Shown: positions 33,175 through 42,586 of the stretch, piece by piece
How the letters are laid out: each line of letters begins with the position of its first letter
Position numbering within the stretch: the stretch's first letter is position 1
Made by a program: the position numbers and the translations under genes
NCBI RefSeq assembly: GCF_028807635.1
Contig: NZ_JARBAX010000001.1
Location: forward strand, 3,364,501-3,428,500
Direction of reading: 5' to 3'
Length of the DNA stretch: 64,000 bases
Source: Streptomyces spiramyceticus
GTDB taxonomy: Bacteria; Actinomycetota; Actinomycetes; Streptomycetales; Streptomycetaceae
The notes under the pieces: model-generated
Told to the model about the DNA's origin: nothing
Seen by the model: only the letters and a program-made list of their open reading frames with translations
Database searches by the model: none

Positions 33175-34779
33175 TCATGCCCAGCCGTGCTCCGCGACCT
33201 CCCGCGCGCGCCGCTTTCCCGGGGCGCTGCCCAGCCGGCCGAGCAGGAAAGCAGCGGGCATGGACACGAGGACTACCGTCTGGAGCGGGAACCAGTCCAG
33301 GTGCCAGTCGGGGAAGAGTGCCATGGGCGTGCCGGAGAAGACCGGGCCGGAGATCTGCAGGCCGACGGCGCAGCCCAGGCCTCCGTACAGCGTCCAGAGC
33401 AGCCCTCTTCGGGTGTATCCGCTCCAGAAGAGGGAGTACAGCAGCGCCGGAAGCAGGCAGGAGGCCGCCACCGCCAGGGCGAGGGCGGACAGGAACCCGA
33501 CGTTCCAGCCCTGGACCCAGACCGCCAGCGCGATGCTCAGTACGCCGACCCCGGCGGACGCCATACGTGCGGCGGCCACCTCGCGGCCCTCGCTCGTGCG
33601 CCCGCGGCGCACCACATGCGTGACCAGGTCGTGGGCGACTGCCCCCGCGGCCGCCAGGGTGACGCTCGCCACGACCGCCAGCGTGGTGAGGAACACCGCG
33701 GAGGAAACCAGGACGACGAGCCATGCATCGCCAGTGGAGGAGCCGCTCGCCAGTTCGCCAGTGAGCATCAGCAGGGTGCTGGTGGCTCCCGGATCCGCGC
33801 CCAGGATCTTAGGGGCGCCGACCACAGCGGCGGCTCCGAGGCCCAGCACAGCTGTGGCGAGGCAGAAGGTGCCGACGATGCCGATGGTGTGGCGCACGGT
33901 ACGACGTGCGGCGGCCGCGTCAGGAGCGGCGTTGAGCTGCATGGCCACGTGGGGCAGGCATGCCACACCGAGCACGATGGTGACCATCAGGCCGATGTAG
34001 TCGAGTGTGCCTTCGGCTCCGTCGCTGTCGGCGAACCGGAGACCGGGCTCCATATAGGCGGCGGGACGGCCGCTGCCCATTCCTGCGGCGTTGATCAGGG
34101 AGTCGGTGCTCCAGTCGAAACGATGGAGCACCACCGCTGCCACAGCCAGCGCCATGCCGAGCAGCAGCACCGTTTTGAGCACCTGAAGCGTGATCATGCC
34201 GCGCATCCCGCCGAACGCGGTGGCGCAGACGACGAGGAGGCCGATCATGACGATGGCCGTCTGTTCGGCGCCCGGACCGGACAGCCCCAGCAGCATTGTG
34301 GTGGTCACTCCCGCACCGGAGAGCTGCACGACCAGATAGGGGATGCATGCGCTCAAGGTCACGACGGCGACCGCGATCCTTACCGCGGGCCCTGGAGCGT
34401 TCAGGGCGAATATGTCGCCGAAGGTGTAGCAGCCGCGCTCGCGCAGGGGGCCTGCCAGCAGGAGGAGCACACCGAGCGACAGCACGGTGCACAGGGCGAT
34501 GAACAGACCGTCATAGCCGAATATCGCGATGCTTCCCGTCGTACCGAGCACCGTGGCCGCGGACAGGTAGACGCCGGACAGAACGAGAGCGCCCCGCACG
34601 GGCCGCAACGAGCGCTGTGCCGTGTAGAAGTCGTTGACCCGGTCCCGCCCGGGGCCGCTGAGAACGCAGATCAACAGGATGGGCACGATGAACGCAAGAA
34701 AGCCCACCAGAACTATGCCGCGTGTGTCCGAGTCCAGAAGACGCGGCGGCGCGGCGAGCAAGATCTCAGGAGTCGTCAT
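33175..34779 (-). CDS. sodium:solute symporter (SSS family, ActP-like)
   Basis: 534 residues with about 13 hydrophobic segments. GVYLSAATVLGTTGSIAIFGYDGL and the later QLSGAGVTTTMLLGLSG and AFGGMRGMITLQVLKTVLL are typical of the solute symporters related to acetate permease ActP. It is coupled by ATGA to the DUF485 gene upstream, the usual pairing for monocarboxylate symporters. The substrate is probably a small organic acid. The start at 34779 is set by this overlap. Confidence 0.88.
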   Translation of the reverse strand: MTTPEILLAAPPRLLDSDTRGIVLVGFLAFIVPILLICVLSGPGRDRVNDFYTAQRSLRPVRGALVLSGVYLSAATVLGTTGSIAIFGYDGLFIALCTVLSLGVLLLLAGPLRERGCYTFGDIFALNAPGPAVRIAVAVVTLSACIPYLVVQLSGAGVTTTMLLGLSGPGAEQTAIVMIGLLVVCATAFGGMRGMITLQVLKTVLLLGMALAVAAVVLHRFDWSTDSLINAAGMGSGRPAAYMEPGLRFADSDGAEGTLDYIGLMVTIVLGVACLPHVAMQLNAAPDAAAARRTVRHTIGIVGTFCLATAVLGLGAAAVVGAPKILGADPGATSTLLMLTGELASGSSTGDAWLVVLVSSAVFLTTLAVVASVTLAAAGAVAHDLVTHVVRRGRTSEGREVAAARMASAGVGVLSIALAVWVQGWNVGFLSALALAVAASCLLPALLYSLFWSGYTRRGLLWTLYGGLGCAVGLQISGPVFSGTPMALFPDWHLDWFPLQTVVLVSMPAAFLLGRLGSAPGKRRAREVAEHGWA

Positions 34780-35093
34780 CGCTGCTCCAGGCCCTGCTCG
34801 TACGGGCCATAGGGACCGTACGGAGTGTCCAGAGCGTACGGAGCATCCGGAGCGGGCTCGTCGGCACGGCGGTCGTACCGCACCGCCCCCCACAGCAGGA
34901 GGGAACCCTGGACCAGGAGCGCCAGCACGCCGATGCTCGTTTCTCCCCAGACACGGGTAGCCATGAAATCGGCGGCGGTGAGGGCGAGCAGCAGATGCAG
35001 GCCGAAGGCCAGTCCGTTGGCCACGGCGAAGGACATGCCCGGGCGATGAGGCCGGGGGCGATGATGCAGCCGAGGGGCGTGCGGGTGGGACAT
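34776..35093 (-). CDS. DUF485-like membrane partner of the symporter
   Basis: 105 residues with two hydrophobic segments (FAVANGLAFGLHLLLALTA and SIGVLALLVQGSLLLWGAV) after a His/Pro/Arg-rich start (MSHPHAPRLHHRPRPHRPG). The C-terminal tail is repetitive (TPYGPYGPYEQG). DUF485 proteins accompany ActP-like symporters. AGGAGA lies about 6 bases before the ATG at 35093. Co-translated with the symporter. Confidence 0.78.
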   Translation of the reverse strand: MSHPHAPRLHHRPRPHRPGMSFAVANGLAFGLHLLLALTAADFMATRVWGETSIGVLALLVQGSLLLWGAVRYDRRADEPAPDAPYALDTPYGPYGPYEQGLEQR

Positions 35094-35261
35094 AACGTCT
35101 CCTGGCGGGCGTGGATGCGGACGTATCGCCGCTGATGCGAGGCTCACCAGAGCACCAGCGCCCCGGCCCGTCCAGGCGGTGCGCCCACGTCCGTTGTCCG
35201 CTCCCAACGCCTCTTGCGTATGACTGTGCTGATGCCTAATCAGCCGTGTCGGCGGCGACCA

Positions 35262-36602
35262 TCAGCCATCAGCCGCGCCCCGTTCCCGCGGCGGAGCCGT
35301 GCGTCCTCCAGAGGCTGACGGGTAATTGCCTTCGTCGGTGGTGGTGCCCAGGGCCGCGGCCGGTCCGAGCAGGCGGTGGGCGTCGAGTGCGAGGGTGAGT
35401 TGCACCAGATCGCGCGGGCGGGTCAGCGCGAGGCCGGTGATCTGTTCGAGGCGGCGCAGACGGTTCAGCACGGTGTTGCGATGGCAGAACATGCGCCGTG
35501 CGGCCTGGACGGCGGAGCCATCGTTCTCGATCCAGATGCCGATGGTGTCGAGCAGCGTGTCTCGGTCGGCGGGTTCCAGGTCGTACAGGGGCCGGAGCAC
35601 CCCGTGGGCCAGTTCGGCGGACAGGTCGGGCCGCGAGATGAGGAGACCGTCCGGCAGGCGGGAGTCGAGCCGGGCGATCTCGCCGTCGGCCCGGCATGTA
35701 CGAAGGGCCAGCCCGGCCATGTCGTGTGCTCGGGCCAGGCTTCCCAGACCCTGTACGACCGGACTGATCCCGATGCGGAACCCGGGACCGGCGTTCAGGC
35801 CGGAGACGAGCGCGTCCAGAGGGCGGTCGCCCAGGTGGGCGACGAGCACATCACGGGGCCCGCAGGCGTGCCGCAGGATCCGGATGCCGTGAACCTCCGG
35901 AGCGGTACGGGGCGCGCGGCCGTACGGCGGTGTCGCTCCGACCACCGCGACCGCGTAACGCCCGTCGAGCGGCAGATCGAGGATCGCTGCCGCGCTCCTG
36001 GCGAACCCGGGTTCGTTACGGGTCTCCAGCAGCGCGGCGAGGACCAGGCGGACGCGTTCACCGTGGCGGCTGGCGACGCCTTCGACGGCCTGCCGGTAGG
36101 CATCGGCGACCAGGACGGCGTCGCGGTCGTTGCTCTTCCACACCAGCTCGGCGACGCGTACCAGCTGGCGCGTGTCGCCGAGTCCGTCCGCCTCCACCAC
36201 GCTGATGATCCCGCTCCAGACCTCCGAGCCGGCGACACGGAACGCGTGCAGCACTTCGTCGAGGGGGCGGCCCTGTTCCGCGCGCCTGATGCCCAGCTCT
36301 CTCGTGTACCGCTCGACGTCCACGATTCTGCTCGGATCGACGCCGGCTTCCAGCCCGTGACGGATGCCGGTGCTCACGGTTTGCCGCACGTCGGGCGGCG
36401 CGAGCACCGGGTCGGCGTAGTACGGCACCTCGGCGCGGATCTTCGCCACGACGGTGTCGGTGAATTCCGTGAATTTGGGGCCCTGCCCAAGAAGGCGTCG
36501 GCAGGCGCGGTCGAAGAGCTGGAGGGGAGTGGGATCTGGGGCGCCGACGGCTATGCCGTGAGCGCGGGGGCGAACGCTGCCGGGGACGGAACTGTTGTGC
36601 AT
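35262..36602 (-). CDS. PucR-family transcriptional regulator
   Basis: 446 residues. An N-terminal RsbRD-like helical part (about 25-185), a middle GGDEF-like region and a C-terminal PucR HTH (SAVQAARRMFCHRNTVLNRLRRLEQITGLAL, about 375-410) give the usual PucR/CdaR order. Divergent from nothing close; it lies next to the symporter-DUF485 operon on the same strand, so it may control uptake of the solute it senses. The start at 36602 has the GGAGG-like element GGAGGGTCC directly upstream. Confidence 0.87.
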   Translation of the reverse strand: MHNSSVPGSVRPRAHGIAVGAPDPTPLQLFDRACRRLLGQGPKFTEFTDTVVAKIRAEVPYYADPVLAPPDVRQTVSTGIRHGLEAGVDPSRIVDVERYTRELGIRRAEQGRPLDEVLHAFRVAGSEVWSGIISVVEADGLGDTRQLVRVAELVWKSNDRDAVLVADAYRQAVEGVASRHGERVRLVLAALLETRNEPGFARSAAAILDLPLDGRYAVAVVGATPPYGRAPRTAPEVHGIRILRHACGPRDVLVAHLGDRPLDALVSGLNAGPGFRIGISPVVQGLGSLARAHDMAGLALRTCRADGEIARLDSRLPDGLLISRPDLSAELAHGVLRPLYDLEPADRDTLLDTIGIWIENDGSAVQAARRMFCHRNTVLNRLRRLEQITGLALTRPRDLVQLTLALDAHRLLGPAAALGTTTDEGNYPSASGGRTAPPRERGAADG

Positions 36603-36829
36603 GGACCCTCCAGCTGGACGGGACGTGCGAGATCACCACGCGAGTTGCCATGTCGTACGTGCGCGGAGCGCGGCGAAGTTCCTCGACCGCCATGCTAAGC
36701 AGTTGCTTATGCAAGGGCGAGGTTTCAGTCAAACCGTGATGTTTCCGCCATGTAGGGGATGGGCCCTGTGAACGAACAAGGCCCTGTTCACCGGCCTGGG
36801 GAAGATCGGCCCGGCCAGGGAAGCACGCC

Positions 36830-37705
36830 CTAGGGAAGATCGGCAGTGATGAGCCAGGCGGCCGATTCGTACAGCACGCCGCTCGGCGTCTCATGCGCAT
36901 CGAGGGTCGCACGCAGATCCGTCAGGGCGCGGTGGCGGCCGCTTTCGTCGAGGCCGTCGAGCATCCAGCCGCGGAGCCCGGAGACGAACGCGTACGCCTG
37001 CTCGGCGTCCGGCCCGAAGTGCATGGGGGCGGACAGGTCTTCGAAGCGCGGCTCGTTGAAGGCCGCCGCCGTGAGCCGGGCCCGTACCTCGTCGGGGTCG
37101 GCCATGGAGAACGGCCCCGGCGCACCGGGCGGCGGTGCGGGCAGGGTCCGGCCGGCGGCCAGAGCCGTGGTGAAGGCCAGGAACCATTCGTTGCGGGACA
37201 GCGCCTGCCACACCAGCAGCACCAGGCGGCCGCCGGGTCGCAGAGCCCGTGCGATGTTGCGGAAGGCGGTCACCGGTTCGGCGAAGAACATCGCCCCACT
37301 GCGACTGATCGCCGCGTCGAACTTCCCTTCGGGGAATGGATACGTCTGGGCGTCGGCCTGCTCGAAGCGGACGTTGCCCAGCCCTTCCTCGGCGGCCTTC
37401 TGCCGTGCCACTCGTAGCATCTCGCCAGACAGATCGACGCCGAGCACCGAGCCGCCGACCGCCAGGCGTGCGGCGGCACGAGCCGATTCGCCGGTGCCGC
37501 AGCCGATGTCGAGCACCCGCTCGCCGGCGCCGATGGCCGCGGCCTCAAGGAAACGTGGCTGGTAGCCGCGGACAGCACGGTCGAACTGGTCGGCGTGGGC
37601 GGCCCAGTAGGCCCCTTCCTCGCCGTCCCAGGCCCGCACCTGCTCGGCGTTCGAGGGATCGGCCCGCAAGTTCTCGCCGCTCACCGTGACCACCCACCCG
37701 CTCAT
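36830..37705 (-). CDS. class I SAM-dependent methyltransferase (UbiE-like)
   Basis: 291 residues. Motif I VLDIGCGTGESARAAARL, motif II-like SVLGVDLSGEMLRVAR, FEQADAQTYPFPEGKFDAAISRSG and ALRPGGRLVLLVWQ show the methyltransferase 11 fold. Near residues 22-50, AEQVRAWDGEEGAYWAAHADQFD is common in Streptomyces homologues. No partner gene is coupled. Substrate unknown. Confidence 0.87.
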   Translation of the reverse strand: MSGWVVTVSGENLRADPSNAEQVRAWDGEEGAYWAAHADQFDRAVRGYQPRFLEAAAIGAGERVLDIGCGTGESARAAARLAVGGSVLGVDLSGEMLRVARQKAAEEGLGNVRFEQADAQTYPFPEGKFDAAISRSGAMFFAEPVTAFRNIARALRPGGRLVLLVWQALSRNEWFLAFTTALAAGRTLPAPPPGAPGPFSMADPDEVRARLTAAAFNEPRFEDLSAPMHFGPDAEQAYAFVSGLRGWMLDGLDESGRHRALTDLRATLDAHETPSGVLYESAAWLITADLP

Positions 37706-37757
37706 ACTCCCAAAGGGACTATTTCCTCCCGGTTTACCACCTGGCCACCGGCCCGCC

Positions 37758-38261
37758 CTAGCCCTGCGTCACCTTCGCCAGGAAGGCGTCCAGGTTGCCG
37801 AGGGTGCGGGCGATCCGCTCCTCCACGCCCAGGCTCTCCTCGTAGCGGCCGCTGCGCAGCTTGGGCTGCCGCTTGCCCCGTACGTACAGGGAGCAGGCGA
37901 GGTCGGCGCACACATAGATGCCGACGGTATTGCCCGCGCGCCCACGGGCCCCCGCCAGCGGGGCCACGAGAAGCGTGACGCCGGACGAGGCGTGCCCGGT
38001 GAGGCAGAGCTGGCAGAGGCTGGACTTCACCGCGCTGGTACGGGACGCGCCGGGCACCCGCAGCGTGATCCCGAGCGGCCCGTCCGGCCGCGCCAGCACG
38101 AGGTGCGCCCGCAGCGGTGCGCCCGGATCGACCCAGCCGAGGAAGTCCAGGTCCTGCCAGGGGAGTTCGGCGAAGTCGAGGGGGAGTTTCAGGCGGGACG
38201 CCTCGCCCTTGGTGCAGTTCACGAAGGACGAGCGGATCTGTTTCTCACTGAGCGCTTCCAC
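37758..38261 (-). CDS. FBP-domain treble-clef zinc-finger protein
   Basis: 167 residues. The end carries the FBP C-terminal treble-clef pattern: SSLCQLCLTGHASSGVTLLVA...NTVGIYVCADLACSLYVRGK, with Cys pairs set to bind zinc. The N-terminal half begins SEKQIRSSFVNCTKGEASRLKLP, also typical. Related domains occur in EF-G-binding, fusidic-acid-resistance-type proteins, so a ribosome-linked role is possible. No operon partner. Confidence 0.85.
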   Translation of the reverse strand: MEALSEKQIRSSFVNCTKGEASRLKLPLDFAELPWQDLDFLGWVDPGAPLRAHLVLARPDGPLGITLRVPGASRTSAVKSSLCQLCLTGHASSGVTLLVAPLAGARGRAGNTVGIYVCADLACSLYVRGKRQPKLRSGRYEESLGVEERIARTLGNLDAFLAKVTQG

Positions 38262-38546
38262 GGGCGTCGACCGTACGGGCCGTACACCGTCGCCCGCATC
38301 CGATTATTCGCCCGGTTCGTCGCGTTCGGCCGACGGCCTTCTCCGGCCAATGAATGCCGCCAGGCGAAGGAACAAGCCATGTGCCTTCCGCACACCTGCC
38401 TTCTCGCGCTGCGGCGGCAGCATGGTCTGGCCACTCAAAGGATGCGTCGCGCCGCAGCGTGAGACCTTGAGAGACACACATCAATCCGGTCATGGCCGCC
38501 GGGCTGCCGATGGGATTCTCACCCTGGACCGCCGCTCCCAGCTCCT

Positions 38547-39050
38547 CTACGTGCTGGGAAACCGCCACCGTGTAGGGGCCCGCATGTCGGAGTCCCAGCC
38601 GAAGACCAGCCGGGGCCGGACCCGGAATGCAGGCCCGGCGGCCCCGGAGCCGTCGGCGACGCCGTCATCGGTCGCAGCGATGTCCCAGTCGTACTTGGGG
38701 TTGTACGCGGCGACGAACCGGGCCAGCGCCCGCACTTCCGAGACCGCCTCCGCTGTGCCTTCCACGATCACCGGCCGGTCACCGTCGTCGAGATGCACGG
38801 AGATCTCCGGATTGCGGGGCAGGCTGAGCCGGGCGACGGATCCCGTGCTGAACCAGAACCCGTCCTCCAGCCAGACTCCCCAGACGGGACGCGTGTGCGG
38901 CCGGCCGTCGGGGCGCGTCGTGGCAATCCAGTACGTGCGGGCCGCGGCCAGCCGCTCGACCGCCCATGTCCAGGGCAGCAGCTCCCCCGACTGCATCTGC
39001 ACACCGAACATGACCGGTGCCTCGGCCACGGGAGCAGGCAAAGCTTCCAC
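38547..39050 (-). CDS. PPOX-class flavin/F420-binding protein
   Basis: 167 residues from a GTG at 39050. The split-barrel pattern of pyridoxamine-phosphate-oxidase-like proteins is visible: AARTYWIATTRPDGRPHTRPVWGVWLEDGFWFSTG and PEISVHLDDGDRPVIVEGTAE. The C-terminal FRVRPRLVFGWDSD is typical of Streptomyces members that bind FMN or F420. Substrate unknown. The 285 bp between it and the FBP gene hold no credible gene. Confidence 0.8.
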   Translation of the reverse strand: MEALPAPVAEAPVMFGVQMQSGELLPWTWAVERLAAARTYWIATTRPDGRPHTRPVWGVWLEDGFWFSTGSVARLSLPRNPEISVHLDDGDRPVIVEGTAEAVSEVRALARFVAAYNPKYDWDIAATDDGVADGSGAAGPAFRVRPRLVFGWDSDMRAPTRWRFPST

Positions 39051-39091
39051 GTGGCCAACCGTACGCCGGAGCGGTCGGTCGGCTGCTTGGC

Positions 39092-40984
39092 TCAGCGTGC
39101 CGTCTTGGACCACTTCTCGTCCGCTGCGCCGTTGCAGGTCCACTGGATCAGCTGGGATCCCTTGGTCGCGTTGGAGCCGAGGCCGAGGCACTTGCCGGAG
39201 TAGACGTTGCGCAGTTCGTGCGTGCCCGGGTCGTACCACCACTTCTGATCGACCGCGCCGTTGCACGTGTACTGGATGACGCCCGCCCCATTGGCGAGGC
39301 TCGACGCGGGGCCCATGCACTTGGCCGAGTACGCGTTCTGGAGGAAGTAGGCGCGTTTGCCGTTGGAGTCGGTGGTGTCCTTGAACACCCACCGTTCGTC
39401 CTGGGCGTTGGTGCATCCCCACTGGATGACCTTCGAACCGTTGGTGGTCTTGTTGCCTGCACCGGCGCAGAGGGCGCTGTAGTCGTTGCTGAGGTAGACG
39501 GCGCTGGGGTTGGCCGTCGGAGAGGCCGACGAGTGCGGGGCCGCGCCGCCACCATCGCTGCTCGGCGTCGTCGTGGGGCCTGCCTCGCCGTCCTCGCCGT
39601 CCTTGCCGTCGTCGTCCCCGCCCCGGGCCGGCCGCTGAGAGGGCGTACCGGACGGCTTCGCGTGGGAGCTCGCGGACGACGAGGCGCTCGGGGAGTTCAT
39701 GCCGGTGATCGCGTTGCCCCCCGGGGAGCTGACCCCGAGCGGCGCCGCCTGCGCCTCGTCATCGCTCGTACCGCCGTGGTCGCCTGTCAAGGCGTACGTG
39801 ATGCCGCCTCCGGCGAGCACAACGGCGGCGGCCGCCGCCGCGACGACGGTACGGCTGCGGCGCCGCGCACTGCCGGCCGCGGAGCGGCGGTTGCCGCGAG
39901 CGCGGCCCGCGACGGGTGCGCCGGAATGCGGAACGGTGTGCGGCTGGCCGGGCGGCGCACAGCCGGTGTGCGGAGGCTGCGGGGAAGCCTGGTGGAGAGC
40001 CGGCGCGGCACCGAACCCGGGCGGCGGCGTCGGGACGACGGCCTCCGTCGGCGTAGGTATGAGGGCCGGCGGCGCGAGGTTCACCGTGCTGCCCGCGGCC
40101 ACTCGCTCCAGCATCTCGCGCGCCTGGTCGGCGGTGGGCCGGCTCTCCGGCTCCTTCGCCATCAGTGCCTGCAGCACCGGCGTGAGCGGTCCCGCCCGCC
40201 GGGGCTCCGGCAGCGGCTCGGTGACGATCGCCGCCAACGTGGACCACGCGGACGTGCGGCGGAACGGCGAAGTGCCCTCCACCGCCGCGTACAGCGTCAT
40301 GCCGAGCGACCAGATGTCCGACGCGGGACCGGGCTCCCGGCCCTGCGCGCGCTCCGGCGGCAGATAGTCGAGGGAGCCGACGATCTGACCGCTCTGGGTC
40401 AGCTTGGCCATGGCGTCGTCGTCGGAGGCTTCCATGCTGGCGATGCCGAAATCGGTGAGCACGACCCTCCCCCAGCCTCCGGCCGGGGGGACCCCCATCT
40501 CGCTTCGCTCGCCGCGCTCCAGCAGCACGTTTCCCGGCTTGACGTCCCGGTGCAGTACACCGGCCCGGTGCGCGGCGTCGAGCGCGTCCATCAGCTTGGC
40601 GCCGATCGCCGCGGCCTCGCGCGGCTCCAGCGTGCCGCGCTCCGTCAGCACATCGTCGAGCGAGGGGCCGTCGACAAGTTCCATGACGATGACCGGCAGG
40701 CCCTGCTCCTCGGTCACGTCGTGCACGGTGACCACGCCGCTGTGCCGTATTCGGGCGGCGGCCTGTGCCTCCCGTTGCATCCGGGTCCGCAGGTCGGCCA
40801 GTTCGGGCGCGGAGGCGTCGGTGTAGGCCCGCAGGATCTTGACGGCGACCTCTCGGTTGAGCAGTTCGTCCACCGCCCGGGCGACCACGCCCATACCGCC
40901 GCGCCCGACCGTCGCGGTCACCCGGTAACGCCCCCCGAGTACCTTCCCGATCAGCTCGCCGCCGTTCGCTTCCCCCGCCGTCAC
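39092..40984 (-). CDS. Ser/Thr protein kinase with ricin-type lectin tail
   Basis: 630 residues. Kinase domain about 16-285: GRGGMG loop, Lys49 (VAVKIL), HRDVKPGNVLL (Asp147) and DFG (178-180). Between the catalytic loop and DFG lies a foreign 16-residue insert (about 157-172, GERSEMGVPPAGGWG), encoded by a palindromic repeat. After a Pro-rich linker a membrane helix (about 388-408) leads to a Ser/Asp-rich stalk and an extracytoplasmic beta-trefoil (about 500-630) with three Q/D-E/K-W repeats (QDERWVFK, VDQKWWYD, ADEKWSKT). The lectin may bind cell-wall glycan and signal to the kinase. Confidence 0.9.
   Translation of the reverse strand: MTAGEANGGELIGKVLGGRYRVTATVGRGGMGVVARAVDELLNREVAVKILRAYTDASAPELADLRTRMQREAQAAARIRHSGVVTVHDVTEEQGLPVIVMELVDGPSLDDVLTERGTLEPREAAAIGAKLMDALDAAHRAGVLHRDVKPGNVLLERGERSEMGVPPAGGWGRVVLTDFGIASMEASDDDAMAKLTQSGQIVGSLDYLPPERAQGREPGPASDIWSLGMTLYAAVEGTSPFRRTSAWSTLAAIVTEPLPEPRRAGPLTPVLQALMAKEPESRPTADQAREMLERVAAGSTVNLAPPALIPTPTEAVVPTPPPGFGAAPALHQASPQPPHTGCAPPGQPHTVPHSGAPVAGRARGNRRSAAGSARRRSRTVVAAAAAAVVLAGGGITYALTGDHGGTSDDEAQAAPLGVSSPGGNAITGMNSPSASSSASSHAKPSGTPSQRPARGGDDDGKDGEDGEAGPTTTPSSDGGGAAPHSSASPTANPSAVYLSNDYSALCAGAGNKTTNGSKVIQWGCTNAQDERWVFKDTTDSNGKRAYFLQNAYSAKCMGPASSLANGAGVIQYTCNGAVDQKWWYDPGTHELRNVYSGKCLGLGSNATKGSQLIQWTCNGAADEKWSKTAR
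40464..40519. repeat. small palindromic element inserted in frame in the kinase gene
   Basis: ACCCTCCCCCA (40464-40474) and GGGGGGACCCCC (40485-40496) flank a 10-nt centre, then CATCTCGCTTCGCTCGCC follows. The same two arms occur in the radical SAM gene at 44565-44600. The segment adds about 16 residues between kinase motifs that normally lie 12-15 residues apart. Confidence 0.75.
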
Positions 40985-41103
40985 CGCAGTCCCCGTTCCC
41001 GTAACTGTTCGTCAATTCGCAATCTGGCGGGCACAAGCGTAGAGGTACGAGAAGCGGGGGAGCCCGGCGGCCGGTGCGCATGATCTGTCGCTTCAGGCGT
41101 GGT

Positions 41104-41805
41104 TCAGCCCGCCCGATCATTCAGACGCTCGGTGTCGAGGACGGTGATGCGGCCTCTGGCGAGGCGGATCAGGCCTTGGCCCGCGTAGTCGCGCAGCACT
41201 TTGGTGGTGGTCTCGCGGGACGTGCCGGCCAGGGCGGCGATCTGCTGGTGGGTGAGGGCGATCTGCGGGCCGCGGGCGCCGAGTACGCGAGGACGGGTCT
41301 CGGCGGCGAGGGTGAGCAGCGTGGTGGCGATGCGCTGGGGTACGGACTTGAAGACGCTGTCGGACAGTCGCTGTTCGAGGTCGGTGAGGCGGCGGCCGAG
41401 GATTTCGGTGATCCGGGAGGAGATCCGCGCGTCGGAGAGCAGGAAGCGGTGGACGTCGGCCCGGCTCATGACGCATACGGTGACTTCGTCGAGGGCCTCG
41501 GCGAAGTTGTCGTACATGCGCTGCCCGAGCAGGACCATCTCGCCGAAGATGGTGCCCGGGGTAATGATCGCGGTGGTCAGCGCGCGGCCGTCGGCGGAGA
41601 CGCGGAAGATGCGCACCCGCCCGCGTTTGAGGATGAACAGCACCTCGCTCGACTGGGTGGGAGAGTGCAGCAGCTCGCCCGCGGCGTACGTCTTCATCGG
41701 CGCCGCGGCGGCGATGGCCTCCATTTCCCGCTCGCTGAGGTCGCGGAAGATGTCGACCTCGGAGATGCACCACGTCCTTTCGGCGTCTTCACCGGCGTCG
41801 GTCAT
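41104..41805 (-). CDS. Crp/Fnr-family transcription regulator
   Basis: 233 residues. The cyclic-nucleotide-binding-like beta roll (about 10-125) has LFILKRGRVRIFRVSADGRALTTAIITPGTIFGEMVLLGQRMYDN, a dimer helix follows, and the winged HTH is IALTHQQIAALAGTSRETTTKVLRDYAGQGLIRLARGRI. No Cys cluster for Fe-S is seen at the N-terminus, so the ligand is open. Two ATGs compete; the one at 41805 has GAGGAG at the right distance and is chosen. Sites of Crp type lie before four neighbouring genes or operons, which it probably controls. Confidence 0.88.
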   Translation of the reverse strand: MTDAGEDAERTWCISEVDIFRDLSEREMEAIAAAAPMKTYAAGELLHSPTQSSEVLFILKRGRVRIFRVSADGRALTTAIITPGTIFGEMVLLGQRMYDNFAEALDEVTVCVMSRADVHRFLLSDARISSRITEILGRRLTDLEQRLSDSVFKSVPQRIATTLLTLAAETRPRVLGARGPQIALTHQQIAALAGTSRETTTKVLRDYAGQGLIRLARGRITVLDTERLNDRAG

Positions 41806-41981
41806 GCGGTGCATCTCCTCGCGTCGTCCCGGTGCCCACGGCGGGGGCGCGGCGCCCCACGCCGGGCCGGCCAGCGCCTCGGCGCTGTCGGCCAGACAGT
41901 AGCCGCCCTGGGTGCCGGCGCGCGGTTCGGCACCCAGGGGCGGCATGCCCGGGCCTCCGGTTGACGCGGGCGGTTTCGGCC

Positions 41982-42470
41982 TCATCCTCGGGCCTGGCCT
42001 GTCCGCTGCCTGTCCATCGCCTGGGCGATCGCGCCGAAGGTCAGTCCGGCGAGGAGACCGAACACGAGGTGGGCGCCGAGGCTGGAGCTGGTGACGTCGT
42101 TCCACTCGAAGACCGGCATACCCAAGCTCGCGGGCATGATCCACAGGGCGCCGATGGTCCACCACACGCCGCCGTAGACCAGGCCGAGGACGGCGGCAGG
42201 CGCGAGGCGCTGGGCGAACTGCCCCAGCAGGGCGCCGAAGACGGTGCCTGCGAAGAGTGCGATGGACAGGTGGATCAGCCAGCCCGCGAAGGCGTTGCTG
42301 GAGCCGAGGAGTCCGGCGACCATGGTGATCATCGAGGTGTCGGCCATCGGAGTGGATACGGACATCCAGATACCCATCCCGATGCCGCCCACCAAGCCGG
42401 CCGCGGCGCCCCATACGGCGTGGACCGGAATCGCGGCCGTTCTGGGTGAGAGCTGCACGGCTGTTGTCAT
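41982..42470 (-). CDS. four-TM membrane protein under a Crp-type site
   Basis: 162 residues with about four hydrophobic segments (AVWGAAAGLVGGIGMGIWMSV; WLIHLSIALFAGTVFGALLGQF; AAVLGLVYGGVWWTIGALWIM; LGAHLVFGLLAGLTFGAIAQ). No family is recognised with certainty. Its promoter carries a GTGA-N6-TTAC box and TAGCGT, as do the radical SAM operon and SRPBCC genes, tying it to the same regulon. It may be a membrane partner of the lipid-modifying set. Confidence 0.7.
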   Translation of the reverse strand: MTTAVQLSPRTAAIPVHAVWGAAAGLVGGIGMGIWMSVSTPMADTSMITMVAGLLGSSNAFAGWLIHLSIALFAGTVFGALLGQFAQRLAPAAVLGLVYGGVWWTIGALWIMPASLGMPVFEWNDVTSSSLGAHLVFGLLAGLTFGAIAQAMDRQRTGQARG

Positions 42471-42518
42471 GATTGACGTCCTCCCGATCGCGCTGATGGG
42501 TGCCTTCCGTTCAAGACG

Positions 42519-42557
42519 CTAGGTCCGGGGCCTGCACAGGTATGTGAGGGCGCTTAC
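42519..42557 (-). promoter_or_regulatory. Crp-type box and -10 for the four-TM protein
   Basis: GTGAGGGCGCTTAC at 42544-42557 (read on the minus strand as GTAAGC-type half then CTCAC) is followed, 22 bases later on the minus strand, by TAGCGT. The box centre would lie near -41.5, the class II activator position. Confidence 0.75.
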
Positions 42558-42586
42558 GTACCGGGCGGTAGTCCGGGGCGTTTGCT

